Source of the DNA: Cutibacterium namnetense
Lineage (GTDB): Bacteria > Actinomycetota > Actinomycetes > Propionibacteriales > Propionibacteriaceae
Assembly: GCF_001642025.1 (NCBI RefSeq)
Contig: NZ_LWHO01000003.1
Span: 349,279 to 413,278 of the forward strand
Length of the DNA: 64,000 bases
Direction: 5' to 3'
In this document: piece by piece, positions 24,777 through 32,535 of the stretch
How the letters are laid out: each line of letters opens with the position of its first letter
Position numbering within the stretch: the stretch's first letter is position 1
Position numbers and translations under genes: made by a program
The notes under the pieces: model-generated
What the model saw: the letters and a program-made list of their open reading frames with translations, nothing else
What the model was told of the DNA's origin: nothing
Databases searched by the model: none

Positions 24777-25553
24777 ATGAGGAAGACGCGCCGAGCAACA
24801 ACCGCAGTCGCCGTGGCAGGGCTGTCCTTGCTTGCCGGGTGCTCACAAACCAGCGGAGCAGTGCCCGGAGTTAGCGACTCTCCTGATGCCTGGTGGACCG
24901 CCTCACCGTCTGCCAAGAGTGAGTCCCCCAGTTCCAAAACTGCTACGCAAACCGCCGACGCGGCACCAGCGACGGCCGCTCCGGCTCCCGCAGCGGCCAG
25001 CGGCCCGTGCGGTTATGCCGTGGCAGGCAAGGCTGCTCGTCCGGTTGATATGCCGCCTTCTGACAATATCGAAAAAACTGGCTCCACCACCATTACCCTC
25101 ACGATTAATGACGCTCCGGTGGTGCTCACTGTCGATCGAGCAACGGCCCCCTGCGCCGCGAATGCGTTCATTTCTTTGGCCGAGCAGGGTTATTACAACG
25201 ACACTTCGTGTCACAAGTTATCTACGGGAGATACTAAGTACTTCCAGTGTGGTGACCCTTCCGGAACTGGGAATGGTGGTCCGGGATACTCGTATCCGGT
25301 TGAGAAGGGAGTCAAGGCCGGAGGATCAGTTGGTTCGGGCACTCTTGCCTTGGTCGCCGATTCCCAGCACCGGCTTGGCTCGCAATTTGCCCTGGTTTAT
25401 GGCAATTCCAAACTGTCGGATTCCTTCCTCGCCATTGGCAGTATCGATAAGGACGGTGTCGAAAGCCTCTCCGAAATCGCTGATAAGGGGCTCGCTGCCG
25501 ATGGTCTTGCTCCAAAGGTTGATACCAAGATTGGCTCGGTCGTGATGGGATGA
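24777..25553 (+). CDS. Secreted cyclophilin-type peptidyl-prolyl isomerase (lipoprotein)
   Basis: A 258-residue lipoprotein: a basic signal, lipobox LLAGC with Cys22 as acylation site, a Ser/Thr/Pro/Ala-rich linker (about 23-75), and a cyclophilin domain (about 80-255). The domain has ANAFISLAEQGYYNDTSCHKL, QCGDPSGTGNGGPGYSYP and GSGTLALVADSQHRLGSQFALVY. It should catalyse prolyl isomerisation of proteins folding outside the membrane. The classic FxxM catalytic Arg region is replaced by CHKLSTGDTKYFQCGDP, so activity may be low. Lipidation would depend on Lgt, encoded at 59606. Confidence 0.92.
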   Translation: MRKTRRATTAVAVAGLSLLAGCSQTSGAVPGVSDSPDAWWTASPSAKSESPSSKTATQTADAAPATAAPAPAAASGPCGYAVAGKAARPVDMPPSDNIEKTGSTTITLTINDAPVVLTVDRATAPCAANAFISLAEQGYYNDTSCHKLSTGDTKYFQCGDPSGTGNGGPGYSYPVEKGVKAGGSVGSGTLALVADSQHRLGSQFALVYGNSKLSDSFLAIGSIDKDGVESLSEIADKGLAADGLAPKVDTKIGSVVMG

Positions 25554-25556
25554 GCC

Positions 25557-26375
25557 TCAGCGGGGGGTGAGAGGCTCTTGGCATCGCGATAAGAAGGCTG
25601 CTAGTACTTGCACGAAGATTCCCGGTTGGTCTGAATGCACCCAATGGCCGGAATTTTTAACTCGAATTCGACGCGCTTGGGGAAAGAGCTCGTGCATGGC
25701 CTGGGAATGGTCGAGGCCGACATAGTCCGATTGCTCGGCGGTGATCCAGAGCACTGGTCCATTCCAAGTTGAGGTGACTGGCGGCCAGGAGCCGATATCG
25801 GACAGTCCATTGCCCAGCAGATTGAGGTTTATTTGCCAATACCAGCGTTCATTATCGCCGGTTTCATGGCGTAAGTTTTGCAAGAGGAATTGGCGGATGC
25901 TCGGGTCAGGCACCCCGTCGGACATTTGCTCTTCGGCTTGTCGGCGGGTGGTCAACGCTGTCAGATCCACCGACTTCATGGCGTCGACGAGGGGCGCTAA
26001 CCGGGTGAGACGTGAATCCACCGGGGCCATATCGACGACGGTGAGGCTGCGGGCTAGGTCAGGATTGTCGAGAACCGTCCGCATAACAACCTTGCCGCCC
26101 ATTGAGTGGCCTAGCAGGTGGGCTGGACGATTTCCACTAGTAGTTTTGACGGTGGCTGCCACAGCGGCGGCCATGTCTCGATATGAGAAGGTCTGAGTCC
26201 AGGCAGATCGGCCATGGTTGGGCAAATCGACGAGGATGCAGCGGTAGGCGTCGGGGTCGGTAGCAAGGAGATCCTTCGCCACTCGGGTGAAGTTTTTCCC
26301 CTGCCCAAATACCCCGTGACACCAGTACACGTCCTGACGACCGTTCCCGAGGATAGTCAGATGAAGCTCATTCAT
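25557..26375 (-). CDS. Alpha/beta-fold hydrolase
   Basis: A 272-residue alpha/beta hydrolase. The oxyanion motif WCHGVFGQGKNF is at 18-29, the nucleophile elbow GHSMGG places Ser at 91, and the C-terminal catalytic His lies in KNSGHWVHSDQP. The pattern is closest to YbfF-like esterases; the substrate is unknown. ATG 26375 is chosen because GGAGG is 8 nt upstream. It overlaps the small zinc-ribbon gene by 4 nt and converges with the cyclophilin gene, which stops 3 bases away. Confidence 0.9.
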   Translation of the reverse strand: MNELHLTILGNGRQDVYWCHGVFGQGKNFTRVAKDLLATDPDAYRCILVDLPNHGRSAWTQTFSYRDMAAAVAATVKTTSGNRPAHLLGHSMGGKVVMRTVLDNPDLARSLTVVDMAPVDSRLTRLAPLVDAMKSVDLTALTTRRQAEEQMSDGVPDPSIRQFLLQNLRHETGDNERWYWQINLNLLGNGLSDIGSWPPVTSTWNGPVLWITAEQSDYVGLDHSQAMHELFPQARRIRVKNSGHWVHSDQPGIFVQVLAAFLSRCQEPLTPR

Positions 26376-26662
26376 GGGCGCGACCTCCAACACCCGGTGT
26401 GCCAGTGACGACGTTCCTCGACTGGGGACCTGGAGAACATCGATGGTTCGTGCGGCCAGGAGACAATATGTGGGGTTCCCGGCTGGATGGGGTGCAGACA
26501 CCCCGGACAGGTATAAACCTTGAGCGCTCGGCCAGCGGGCACCGTGCGCACAACGTGCTGACCATCTTTCTTGTACTCAGAGTGTGGGTGGCTAGCCGTA
26601 TGCAGGGGTCGGGGCGGGCGCTGCCACTTGCGCGAACCATGATGACGACCCATGGGTCCCAT
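26372..26662 (-). CDS. Conserved actinobacterial small zinc-binding protein
   Basis: A 96-residue protein with YTCPGCLHPIQPGTPHIVSW, two Cys of a zinc knuckle, and the closing RRHWHTGCW segment, whose His and Cys probably complete the zinc site. Actinobacterial proteins of this pattern are widespread and often carry an uninformative 'ATP/GTP-binding' label; no P-loop is visible here. The N-terminus is basic (RHHGSRKWQRPPRP). GAGG lies 5 nt before the ATG. The stop overlaps the hydrolase start (ATGA), so the two are translated together. Function unknown. Confidence 0.75.
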   Translation of the reverse strand: MGPMGRHHGSRKWQRPPRPLHTASHPHSEYKKDGQHVVRTVPAGRALKVYTCPGCLHPIQPGTPHIVSWPHEPSMFSRSPVEERRHWHTGCWRSRP

Positions 26663-26745
26663 TGTGCCTCAATCAGCGTTAGAGACGACAACGCCGAGAG
26701 GTGAACCTCATCCTCACTCGTTCGAGATCGCGACTGGGTGACGGG

Positions 26746-26751
26746 TAGAGT
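26746..26751 (+). promoter_or_regulatory. -10 box for a possibly leaderless nucS transcript
   Basis: TAGAGT ends 8 nt before the GTG at 26760. The predicted start point falls on or 1-2 nt before the start codon and no Shine-Dalgarno separates them. The -35 region is poor. Confidence 0.4.
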
Positions 26752-26759
26752 TCCACACC

Positions 26760-27467
26760 GTGCGTCTCGTCATTGCCCCGTGCCAGGTCGACTACACCGG
26801 TCGACTTACTGCTCATTTGCCGTGGGCCAAGCGGCTCATCGTCGTTAAATCGGATAACTCGGTAAGCGTCCACGCAGACGACCGGGCATATAAGCCCTTG
26901 AACTGGATGAGTTCCCCGTGCACATTGACCACGCGCCCTTGCCTGCCGGATGAGCCGGTGGCCACCGCCGCCGTCGATGTCGAAGAGGTCTGGGAAGTTG
27001 ATGCGCCGACCGGCGACCATCTCCAAATCCTGCTTGGCCCGAAAGTGCTTGATGTCACCGAGGAATTGGGTATTGATCCCGGTTTGCAGAAGGATGGGGT
27101 AGAAGCTCATCTCCAGGAACTACTAGCTGAGAATCCTGGCACTTTCGGGGACGGCTGGTCGCTGGTCCGTCGCGAGTATATGACGCCGATAGGTCCCGTT
27201 GACTTGCTGTGCCGTGATGCCGACGGGGTTTATGTCGCCGTAGAGGTGAAGAGGCGCGGTGAGATGGACGGAGTGGAGCAGCTCACCCGGTACCTCGAGC
27301 TACTCAATAGAGATCACCTGTTGGGTGATCGGGTGCGCGGGGTTTTTGCCGCCCAAAAGATCAAGCCGCAGGCGCGTACCCTAGCTGCTGATCGCGGTAT
27401 CGAGTGCGTCACTGTCGATTACGACGCGTTGCGCGGTATGGATCACCCGGAGGACCGCCTCTTCTGA
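26760..27467 (+). CDS. nucS: Mismatch-specific endonuclease NucS/EndoMS
   Basis: A 235-residue NucS. It cuts both strands at mismatches and gives actinobacteria without MutS/MutL their mismatch repair. Visible features are the N-terminal DNA-binding domain beginning [16 protein letters not shown], and the nuclease core with [23 protein letters not shown] (the Asp/Glu/Lys catalytic set) and [13 protein letters not shown]. The acidic and basic residues appear intact. It converges with the DivIVA-like gene across a long stem-loop. Confidence 0.96.
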   Translation: MRLVIAPCQVDYTGRLTAHLPWAKRLIVVKSDNSVSVHADDRAYKPLNWMSSPCTLTTRPCLPDEPVATAAVDVEEVWEVDAPTGDHLQILLGPKVLDVTEELGIDPGLQKDGVEAHLQELLAENPGTFGDGWSLVRREYMTPIGPVDLLCRDADGVYVAVEVKRRGEMDGVEQLTRYLELLNRDHLLGDRVRGVFAAQKIKPQARTLAADRGIECVTVDYDALRGMDHPEDRLF

Positions 27468-27477
27468 CGTGCACGCA

Positions 27478-27514
27478 GCTGCGGGGCCCAACCTCTTGGT
27501 TAGGGCCCCGCAGC
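27478..27514. terminator. Stem-loop between convergent nucS and the DivIVA-like gene
   Basis: Arms GCTGCGGGGCCC and GGGCCCCGCAGC give a 12-bp stem; the interior AACC/GGTT can extend it. It begins 11 bases after the nucS stop and ends 15 bases before the stop of the leftward gene. The T run is weak on both strands. Confidence 0.65.
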
Positions 27515-27528
27515 CGTGTTATTGAGCG

Positions 27529-28869
27529 TCACTTCCCAGACTTAGTGCCTTGGGAAAGAACCTGTGTTTTCTCGTTGTCAGCCTCATCAGTAGCGGTTGC
27601 ACTACTGGGTTGGGCGGATTCGCCGTCCTTCTTCACCGCCGGAATGACCTGGGTGCGTTGGCTGGCCGGATCGTCTAAATGAGCAGCCTCCCCGTCATTG
27701 CCTGCCGAGTGAGTTGTCTGATCTGTCTGGCTGTCGGTTGACTTCTGCTGAGCCTGTGAACTCTTTGGACTCATAACGATGGTGGCGTCATCGGTGGTCT
27801 CCCCGTCCGCTTCTTCAGCGAAGGGATCAGTATCGGGGTAAGCGCTTTCGGCTTCTCCGGCCAGGCCCTTGAGGTTGTTGAGCTGCGCGATGACAGCCTT
27901 CTTGCGCTGCATCAAAGCGGCAGTTTCGCGCTCAAGTTGTTCCTTACGCCAGGCGTACTGCTCCTCGAGACGTTCCTTCATCATGGCGGCCTGACGGTGG
28001 GCGGTAGCGATGCGGTTTTCGGCGTCACGGGCAGCCTGGTTACGTGTGGCCTCGGCCTGCTTCAGAGCGCTTTGACGAATAGCGTCGGCCTCCTGGGTGC
28101 ACTTGGCGACATTCTCGCTGCTGGCCTGCTGATGGGCAGTCGCTTGTTCGAGCAACTGCTTGATCTTGGCTGCGGCCTCATCGTGGCTGGTACGGGCCTC
28201 GGTAGTGATGCTTTCTGCTTCTTCCCGAGCCTTGGTTGTGATACTTGCCGCTGCCGAGCGAGCCTTGTCGAGGATCTGGGCAGCTTGGGCGCGAGCGTTC
28301 TGATCGGTGGTGGCCGCCTTAGTGCGGGCCTCGGTGACAATGGCCTCGGCATGAGTTCCGGCCTGCTCGACGATTGTGCGGGCCTGCAGGCGGGCCTGCT
28401 CGATTGCGTGCTGGGAATCCTTGGCCGCTTGATCGCGCAACTCGTGCTGGTTGGCCAGTCCTGCGACCCGGATGTCGTCGGACTCAGTTTGGGCTGCGGC
28501 TCGCATGTCGGCAGCAACCCGACGTCCTTCTTCCTTGATGCGCTCGGCTTCGCTACTTGCCATGGCGACGATGTCCTTGGCTTGAGCTTCGGCGGCGGTG
28601 AGGATCTCGGTGGCGTGTACTCCCAGACGCTTGAAATCGGTCTGGGTGGCTTCAGCCTGGGCTTGAGAGACTTGCCCGCGCAGGTGTCGGGTGAGCTGCT
28701 TCAGCGTCGATACCTGCTGCTCAATCTCCCGAACGTAGTTGTCGACGCTGGTGCGATCGTAGCCCCACATCGAATGGGTGAAGCTACCGGCCGCGCTGGC
28801 GGTGTCGTCGAAGAGGTTGAGTCCGGTCTCTTCGTCGAATTGGCCGTCAGAAACGTCTTTTGTGCTCAC
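27529..28869 (-). CDS. DivIVA-domain coiled-coil protein
   Basis: A 446-residue protein. The N-terminus (about 1-75) has the DivIVA/GpsB-like segment ending SMWGYDRTSVDNYVREIEQQ. A long alanine/glutamate-rich coiled coil (about 75-350) follows, with QARTIVEQAGTHAEAIV-type repeats, then an acidic, low-complexity tail. This layout resembles Scy and other Streptomyces coiled-coil polarity proteins and mycobacterial Wag31 relatives; a role in cell-pole organisation is inference. GTG 28869 is preceded by GGAAGGGG; a 23-codon longer frame has no site. The repeats make alignment unreliable. Confidence 0.8.
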   Translation of the reverse strand: MSTKDVSDGQFDEETGLNLFDDTASAAGSFTHSMWGYDRTSVDNYVREIEQQVSTLKQLTRHLRGQVSQAQAEATQTDFKRLGVHATEILTAAEAQAKDIVAMASSEAERIKEEGRRVAADMRAAAQTESDDIRVAGLANQHELRDQAAKDSQHAIEQARLQARTIVEQAGTHAEAIVTEARTKAATTDQNARAQAAQILDKARSAAASITTKAREEAESITTEARTSHDEAAAKIKQLLEQATAHQQASSENVAKCTQEADAIRQSALKQAEATRNQAARDAENRIATAHRQAAMMKERLEEQYAWRKEQLERETAALMQRKKAVIAQLNNLKGLAGEAESAYPDTDPFAEEADGETTDDATIVMSPKSSQAQQKSTDSQTDQTTHSAGNDGEAAHLDDPASQRTQVIPAVKKDGESAQPSSATATDEADNEKTQVLSQGTKSGK

Positions 28870-28948
28870 CGATGGTCCCCTTCCAGTAGGTGACTCCAAC
28901 GGTACCAATCGAGACCGAATGACAACTGTGCAACTCACCGGGATGAGA

Positions 28949-28986
28949 CAAGCCCCGGGACCAAGGTGAATTGGTCCCGGGGCTTG
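28949..28986 (-). terminator. Stem-loop after methylmalonyl-CoA epimerase gene
   Basis: A perfect 15-bp stem, CAAGCCCCGGGACCA (28949-28963) with its complement at 28972-28986 and an 8-nt loop. It lies 20 bases past the stop of the leftward epimerase gene and before the DivIVA-like start. The T run is short. Confidence 0.72.
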
Positions 28987-29006
28987 CCAGCCTCAGTGGT
29001 GTGACG

Positions 29007-29465
29007 TCAGTCCTGGTATGGCATGCCGCCGGCCGGGGGCTCGGTGATCTCGATGAGGAGACCGCCGGTGTACTTGGGGTGAAGGAAGATGACACGGGAG
29101 CCAGCGGTTCCGGTGGAGGGCTCGCCGGTGAAGACGGCGCCACGTTCCTTCAAAGTAGCGATCGTCTTGTCCAGATTGTAGGTGCGGTAGCACACCTGCT
29201 GGATCATGTTCTTGTTCTTGGAAATGTATTTTCCAATGGTGCTGTCTTCGCTGAGCGGGGCGAGCAACTGGACGACGGTCGACTCTTCGCCGCGCTTACC
29301 AGTGCCGAGCATGGCCTCCTCGACGCCATGTCCCTCGTTCTTCTCGCGGAAGAGCACCCGGAAGCCCAGGACGTCGCAGTGGTACTTGATGGCTTCGTCC
29401 ATGTCCTTGACGGCAAAACCGACGTGGTCGATACACGCAAAGGGATCGTTGTTGAAGTTCTCCAT
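29007..29465 (-). CDS. mce: Methylmalonyl-CoA epimerase (divergent metal site)
   Basis: A 152-residue VOC-fold protein that would interconvert (R)- and (S)-methylmalonyl-CoA in the propionate pathway. It starts ACIDHVGFAV with His14 at the first metal position, keeps Gln66 (STVVQLLAP) and Glu139 (GLLIEIT), but has IQQVCYR where the Propionibacterium shermanii enzyme, as I recall it, has LHHMAWR. So Gln90 replaces the third metal ligand His91. VOC enzymes do use Gln in some metal sites, so it may still bind metal. ATG start. The 260-base gap upstream contains an SD-like hairpin (29593-29608). nucS nearby matches the mycobacterial nucS-mce neighbourhood. Confidence 0.88.
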   Translation of the reverse strand: MENFNNDPFACIDHVGFAVKDMDEAIKYHCDVLGFRVLFREKNEGHGVEEAMLGTGKRGEESTVVQLLAPLSEDSTIGKYISKNKNMIQQVCYRTYNLDKTIATLKERGAVFTGEPSTGTAGSRVIFLHPKYTGGLLIEITEPPAGGMPYQD

Positions 29466-29660
29466 AGCTCAATCGTTGCACTGTCCACCAAGGTCCAGCT
29501 AGGCGGGGTGGGTATTCCGGGAGTCTCCTGCGGCAGGGGCGTGCGTTGCCCATGCAGCGCCGTGTCTTCCGCGCTTATTGGTGGCGCGGGGCCCTCCTAC
29601 ATAGGAGGAGCAGATGGGGAGCGTTTCACCTTCATCTCGATTACATGGGCCGTGTAACAG

Positions 29661-29691
29661 TCGCTCCGACCGCTTGAAACGGCCGGAGCGA
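29661..29691 (-). terminator. Stem-loop after the phosphoglucomutase gene
   Basis: On the minus strand TCGCTCCGGCCG and CGGTCGGAGCGA form a 12-bp stem (one G-U pair) with a 7-nt loop, 35 bases past the stop. A T run is lacking, so efficiency is uncertain. Confidence 0.55.
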
Positions 29692-29725
29692 TGCTGTGCC
29701 GGGTTATCAGCGTTGTGCGGGGTTG

Positions 29726-31357
29726 TCAGCCCTTGAGCGCTTTATCGACGATATGGCGGGCCTCTTCCTGGACAGCGGCCAAGTGGTCGGCGTCACGCAG
29801 GGACTCGGCGTAGATCTTGTACTTGTCCTCGGTACCCGAGGGGCGGGCTGCGAACCAAGCATTCTTGGTGACGACCTTAATGCCACCAATTGCTGCGCCA
29901 TTGCCCGGGGCCTTCGTGAGGATGGTCTCGATCTTCTCGCCAGCGATGCTCTCAGCGCAGACGTCGTCAGGGGAGAGAGCTTTGAGACGGGCCTTCTGCT
30001 CGCGGTTGGCGTCAGCGTCGATACGCGCGTAGTAAGACTTGCCGAAGCGGTCCTCTAAATCGGCGTAATGCTCAGACGGGGAGCGGCCAGTGACGGCCTT
30101 AATCTCACTAGCCAGCAGGGCGAGCAGGATGCCGTCCTTGTCCGTGGTCCAGGTCTGGCCATCGAGATCAAGGAACGATGCTCCGGCCGACTCCTCGCCA
30201 CCAAACCCGATATCTCCGCGCATGAGGCCTGGCACGAACCACTTAAAGCCCACTGGTACCTCGATGAGACGACGACCTAGGTCAGCCGCCACCTTATCGA
30301 TCAGAGAGGAGCTCACTAGGGTCTTACCAATGCCAACGTCAGGGCCCCACCCTGGACGATGGGCAAAGAGGTAACCAATAGCCACTGCCAGGTAGGCATT
30401 CGGGTTCATGAGGCCGGCGTCTGGGGTGACGATGCCGTGACGGTCGGAGTCAGCGTCGTTTCCAGTGGCGATGTCGTAAGCGTCCTTGCTCGCAATGAGA
30501 GAGGCCATCGCCGAGGGGGAAGAACAGTCCATCCGGATCTTGCCATCAGAATCAAGGGTCATGAATCGCCAGGTCGGATCAACCTTGGGGTTAACGACCG
30601 TCAGATCAATACCGAGATGGTCTGCGATGTACTCCCAGTATTGGACCGAAGCTCCGCCGAGCGGATCGGCACCGATGTGGACGCCCGCCTCGTCGATAGC
30701 GTCGAGGTCGATGGCATTACGCAGATCGTCGCAATATGCGCTGCGATAGTCGTAACGGGAGACCTCGTCGCGCACCTGCTCATAAGGCTTGCGACGGATA
30801 CTCGACGGATCGGCGAGCAACTCGTTGGCGCGGTCAGCAATCCAGCCGCTGGCGTCCGTGTCGGCCGGGCCGCCGTGCGGCGGGTTGTATTTGAATCCGC
30901 CATCGCGCGGCGGGTTGTGTGAAGGGGTGACGACGATGCCGTCCGCCTGGCGTCCTTCGCTTAAGCGATTGTGAACAATGATGGCTCGCGAGACCGCCGG
31001 GGTCGGGGTCCACTCGTCGTCATGCTCGGCGACGACCTCGACGTCATTGGCGCACAGTACCTCAATGGCGGTTGTCCATGCTGGCATGGATAGCGCATGG
31101 GTGTCCCTGCCAATGAACAGCGGGCCATCGATCCCCTGGGAGGCGCGATATTCCACGATTGCCTGGGTGGTGGCGGCGATGTGAGCGTCATTGAAGGCAC
31201 CGTCGAGAGAGGAACCGCGGTGACCTGAGGTGCCGAAGACGACCATCTGGTCAGGGTGCGAAGGGTCGGGGGAGATGTCGTGGTAGGCCGACAGCACGGC
31301 ATCGACATCGATGAGATCGGATTCCTGGGCGGGTTTCCCAGCACGGTCATGAGCCAT
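29726..31357 (-). CDS. pgm: Phosphoglucomutase (alpha-D-glucose phosphate-specific)
   Basis: A 543-residue alpha-phosphohexomutase that interconverts glucose-1-phosphate and glucose-6-phosphate, linking glycogen/glucan metabolism with glycolysis. The catalytic serine loop is TPSHNPP, the metal loop NDADSDRHG, the sugar-binding loop GGEESAG, and the C-terminal phosphate-binding domain ends with ARPSGTEDKYKIY. The early FGTSGHRGSS is typical. ATG start. Divergent from the YbbN-like gene. It would receive glucose-1-phosphate from the glucan genes at 39052-48537. Confidence 0.96.
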   Translation of the reverse strand: MAHDRAGKPAQESDLIDVDAVLSAYHDISPDPSHPDQMVVFGTSGHRGSSLDGAFNDAHIAATTQAIVEYRASQGIDGPLFIGRDTHALSMPAWTTAIEVLCANDVEVVAEHDDEWTPTPAVSRAIIVHNRLSEGRQADGIVVTPSHNPPRDGGFKYNPPHGGPADTDASGWIADRANELLADPSSIRRKPYEQVRDEVSRYDYRSAYCDDLRNAIDLDAIDEAGVHIGADPLGGASVQYWEYIADHLGIDLTVVNPKVDPTWRFMTLDSDGKIRMDCSSPSAMASLIASKDAYDIATGNDADSDRHGIVTPDAGLMNPNAYLAVAIGYLFAHRPGWGPDVGIGKTLVSSSLIDKVAADLGRRLIEVPVGFKWFVPGLMRGDIGFGGEESAGASFLDLDGQTWTTDKDGILLALLASEIKAVTGRSPSEHYADLEDRFGKSYYARIDADANREQKARLKALSPDDVCAESIAGEKIETILTKAPGNGAAIGGIKVVTKNAWFAARPSGTEDKYKIYAESLRDADHLAAVQEEARHIVDKALKG

Positions 31358-31477
31358 AACCCCATTGTTTCACTGACCGGTGCGCCGCGACAGACCACCG
31401 CTGGAAACAGCCTCCTCGCGCTCTCGACCACGGTCGTGGGCCATCTCGGCGAGGCTTGTGCGGCGCAATCTGGTTGA

Positions 31478-32419
31478 ATGGACGACATGTCTTCTGACTC
31501 GATTCATCGTCACGATGCCGTCGATCTGTCGGGACTGGCAGCTGCAGCCGGGTCCCCCGACTCTTCTGCTGGACCAGCTGCCCATGCTGGTTCGGCAACT
31601 GCCAGGACCTGGGTGGTCGAGGGCACCGAAGAGAACTTCAATTCACTACTCCAAAAATCGGTGCAGCATCCGGTGCTGGTGGAATTCACCACGCCGAAAG
31701 CCCACGGTGTCGAGCAGATGGAGTCGATCCTGCGCCGGGTCACCGACGAGGCCGCGGGCAAGTGGCTGTTGGTGCACGTCGATATCGATGCTCAGCCCCG
31801 ACTGGCTCAGAGCCTGGGGATTAAGGCCGTCCCCATGCTCGTCGCCGTCATTGGTGGTCAACTTGCCCCGTTGGCTCAAGGCACTATCGATGAGCAGCAG
31901 TTCCGTCAGATCACCGAGCAAGTCACCCAGGCGGCGGCTTCAGCAGGAATGGTGGGGCGGGCAGAACCAGTGACGGTCAAGGTGAGTAGCGAGGAACCGA
32001 CCGGCCCGGATCCTCGTACCGTCGAAGCTGAGAAGCTCATGGACGCGGGGAAGTTTGACGATGCCGTCGCGGCCTATGACGCGTTGCTTGCCTCGGAGCC
32101 TAACGATCCGGTTCTCATCGCTGGCCGTAACGCAGCAGCGCTGCTGGGACGGTTGGATGGTAAAGACCCCGCTGCTTTGCTGGCCGCTGCCCAACAGCAT
32201 CCCGATGATGTTGACGCTCAGCTAGCCGCCGCAGATGTGGAACTTATGGGAGGACGGTCCGCGGACGCCTTCAACCGGATCATCCAGGTGGTTCGCATCA
32301 CCCACGACGAGGAGCGTGAAGCTGCTCGTACCCGGCTGCTTGACCTCTTTGCCATGGTCGGGCAATCCGAGCCCGAGGTTGCTGCAGCTCGTCGTTCGTT
32401 GGCGGCCGCACTGTTCTGA
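31478..32419 (+). CDS. YbbN-like co-chaperone: thioredoxin fold with TPR
   Basis: A 313-residue protein: a low-complexity N-terminus (1-45), a thioredoxin domain (about 46-155) and TPR-like helices (about 185-313). The active site of thioredoxin is missing: VLVEFTTPKAHGVEQM stands where WCGPC would lie, so no redox chemistry is expected. This matches YbbN/CnoX-type proteins that act as co-chaperones and protect clients from aggregation, though the E. coli protein differs in detail. Divergent from pgm; position near glgB/glgE parallels Rv1324 in M. tuberculosis. Confidence 0.88.
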   Translation: MDDMSSDSIHRHDAVDLSGLAAAAGSPDSSAGPAAHAGSATARTWVVEGTEENFNSLLQKSVQHPVLVEFTTPKAHGVEQMESILRRVTDEAAGKWLLVHVDIDAQPRLAQSLGIKAVPMLVAVIGGQLAPLAQGTIDEQQFRQITEQVTQAAASAGMVGRAEPVTVKVSSEEPTGPDPRTVEAEKLMDAGKFDDAVAAYDALLASEPNDPVLIAGRNAAALLGRLDGKDPAALLAAAQQHPDDVDAQLAAADVELMGGRSADAFNRIIQVVRITHDEEREAARTRLLDLFAMVGQSEPEVAAARRSLAAALF

Positions 32420-32441
32420 CGCAGGTTTTCGTCGCTGATTG

Positions 32442-32477
32442 CCGAACGGTCCGGGTTTTCGCTCCCGGGCCGTTCGG
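32442..32477 (+). terminator. Stem-loop after the YbbN-like gene
   Basis: Arms CCGAACGGTCCGGG and CCCGGGCCGTTCGG pair over 14 positions with one G-U. The loop is TTTTCGCT. It begins 23 bases past the stop. There is no T run after the stem. Confidence 0.65.
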
Positions 32478-32535
32478 ATATCGAGGTTGACACAGTCGGC
32501 GAGCTCGGCTGGACGTCTCGTCCTCGACCAATAGC

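Noticed and set aside
27937-28893. Long open frame on the plus strand, opposite the DivIVA-like gene
   Set aside because: Its Gly/Val/Leu-rich text mirrors the repetitive Ala/Glu coiled coil on the other strand; no ribosome binding site or family pattern, so it is a codon-bias shadow.
31380-31973. A 197-codon frame overlapping the YbbN-like gene in another frame
   Set aside because: Arginine/serine-rich shadow; the YbbN-like frame has domain structure and this one none.
32487-32492. Perfect TTGACA before the HAD-GH65 genes
   Set aside because: No acceptable -10 hexamer at 16-19 bp, so a promoter call was not made.
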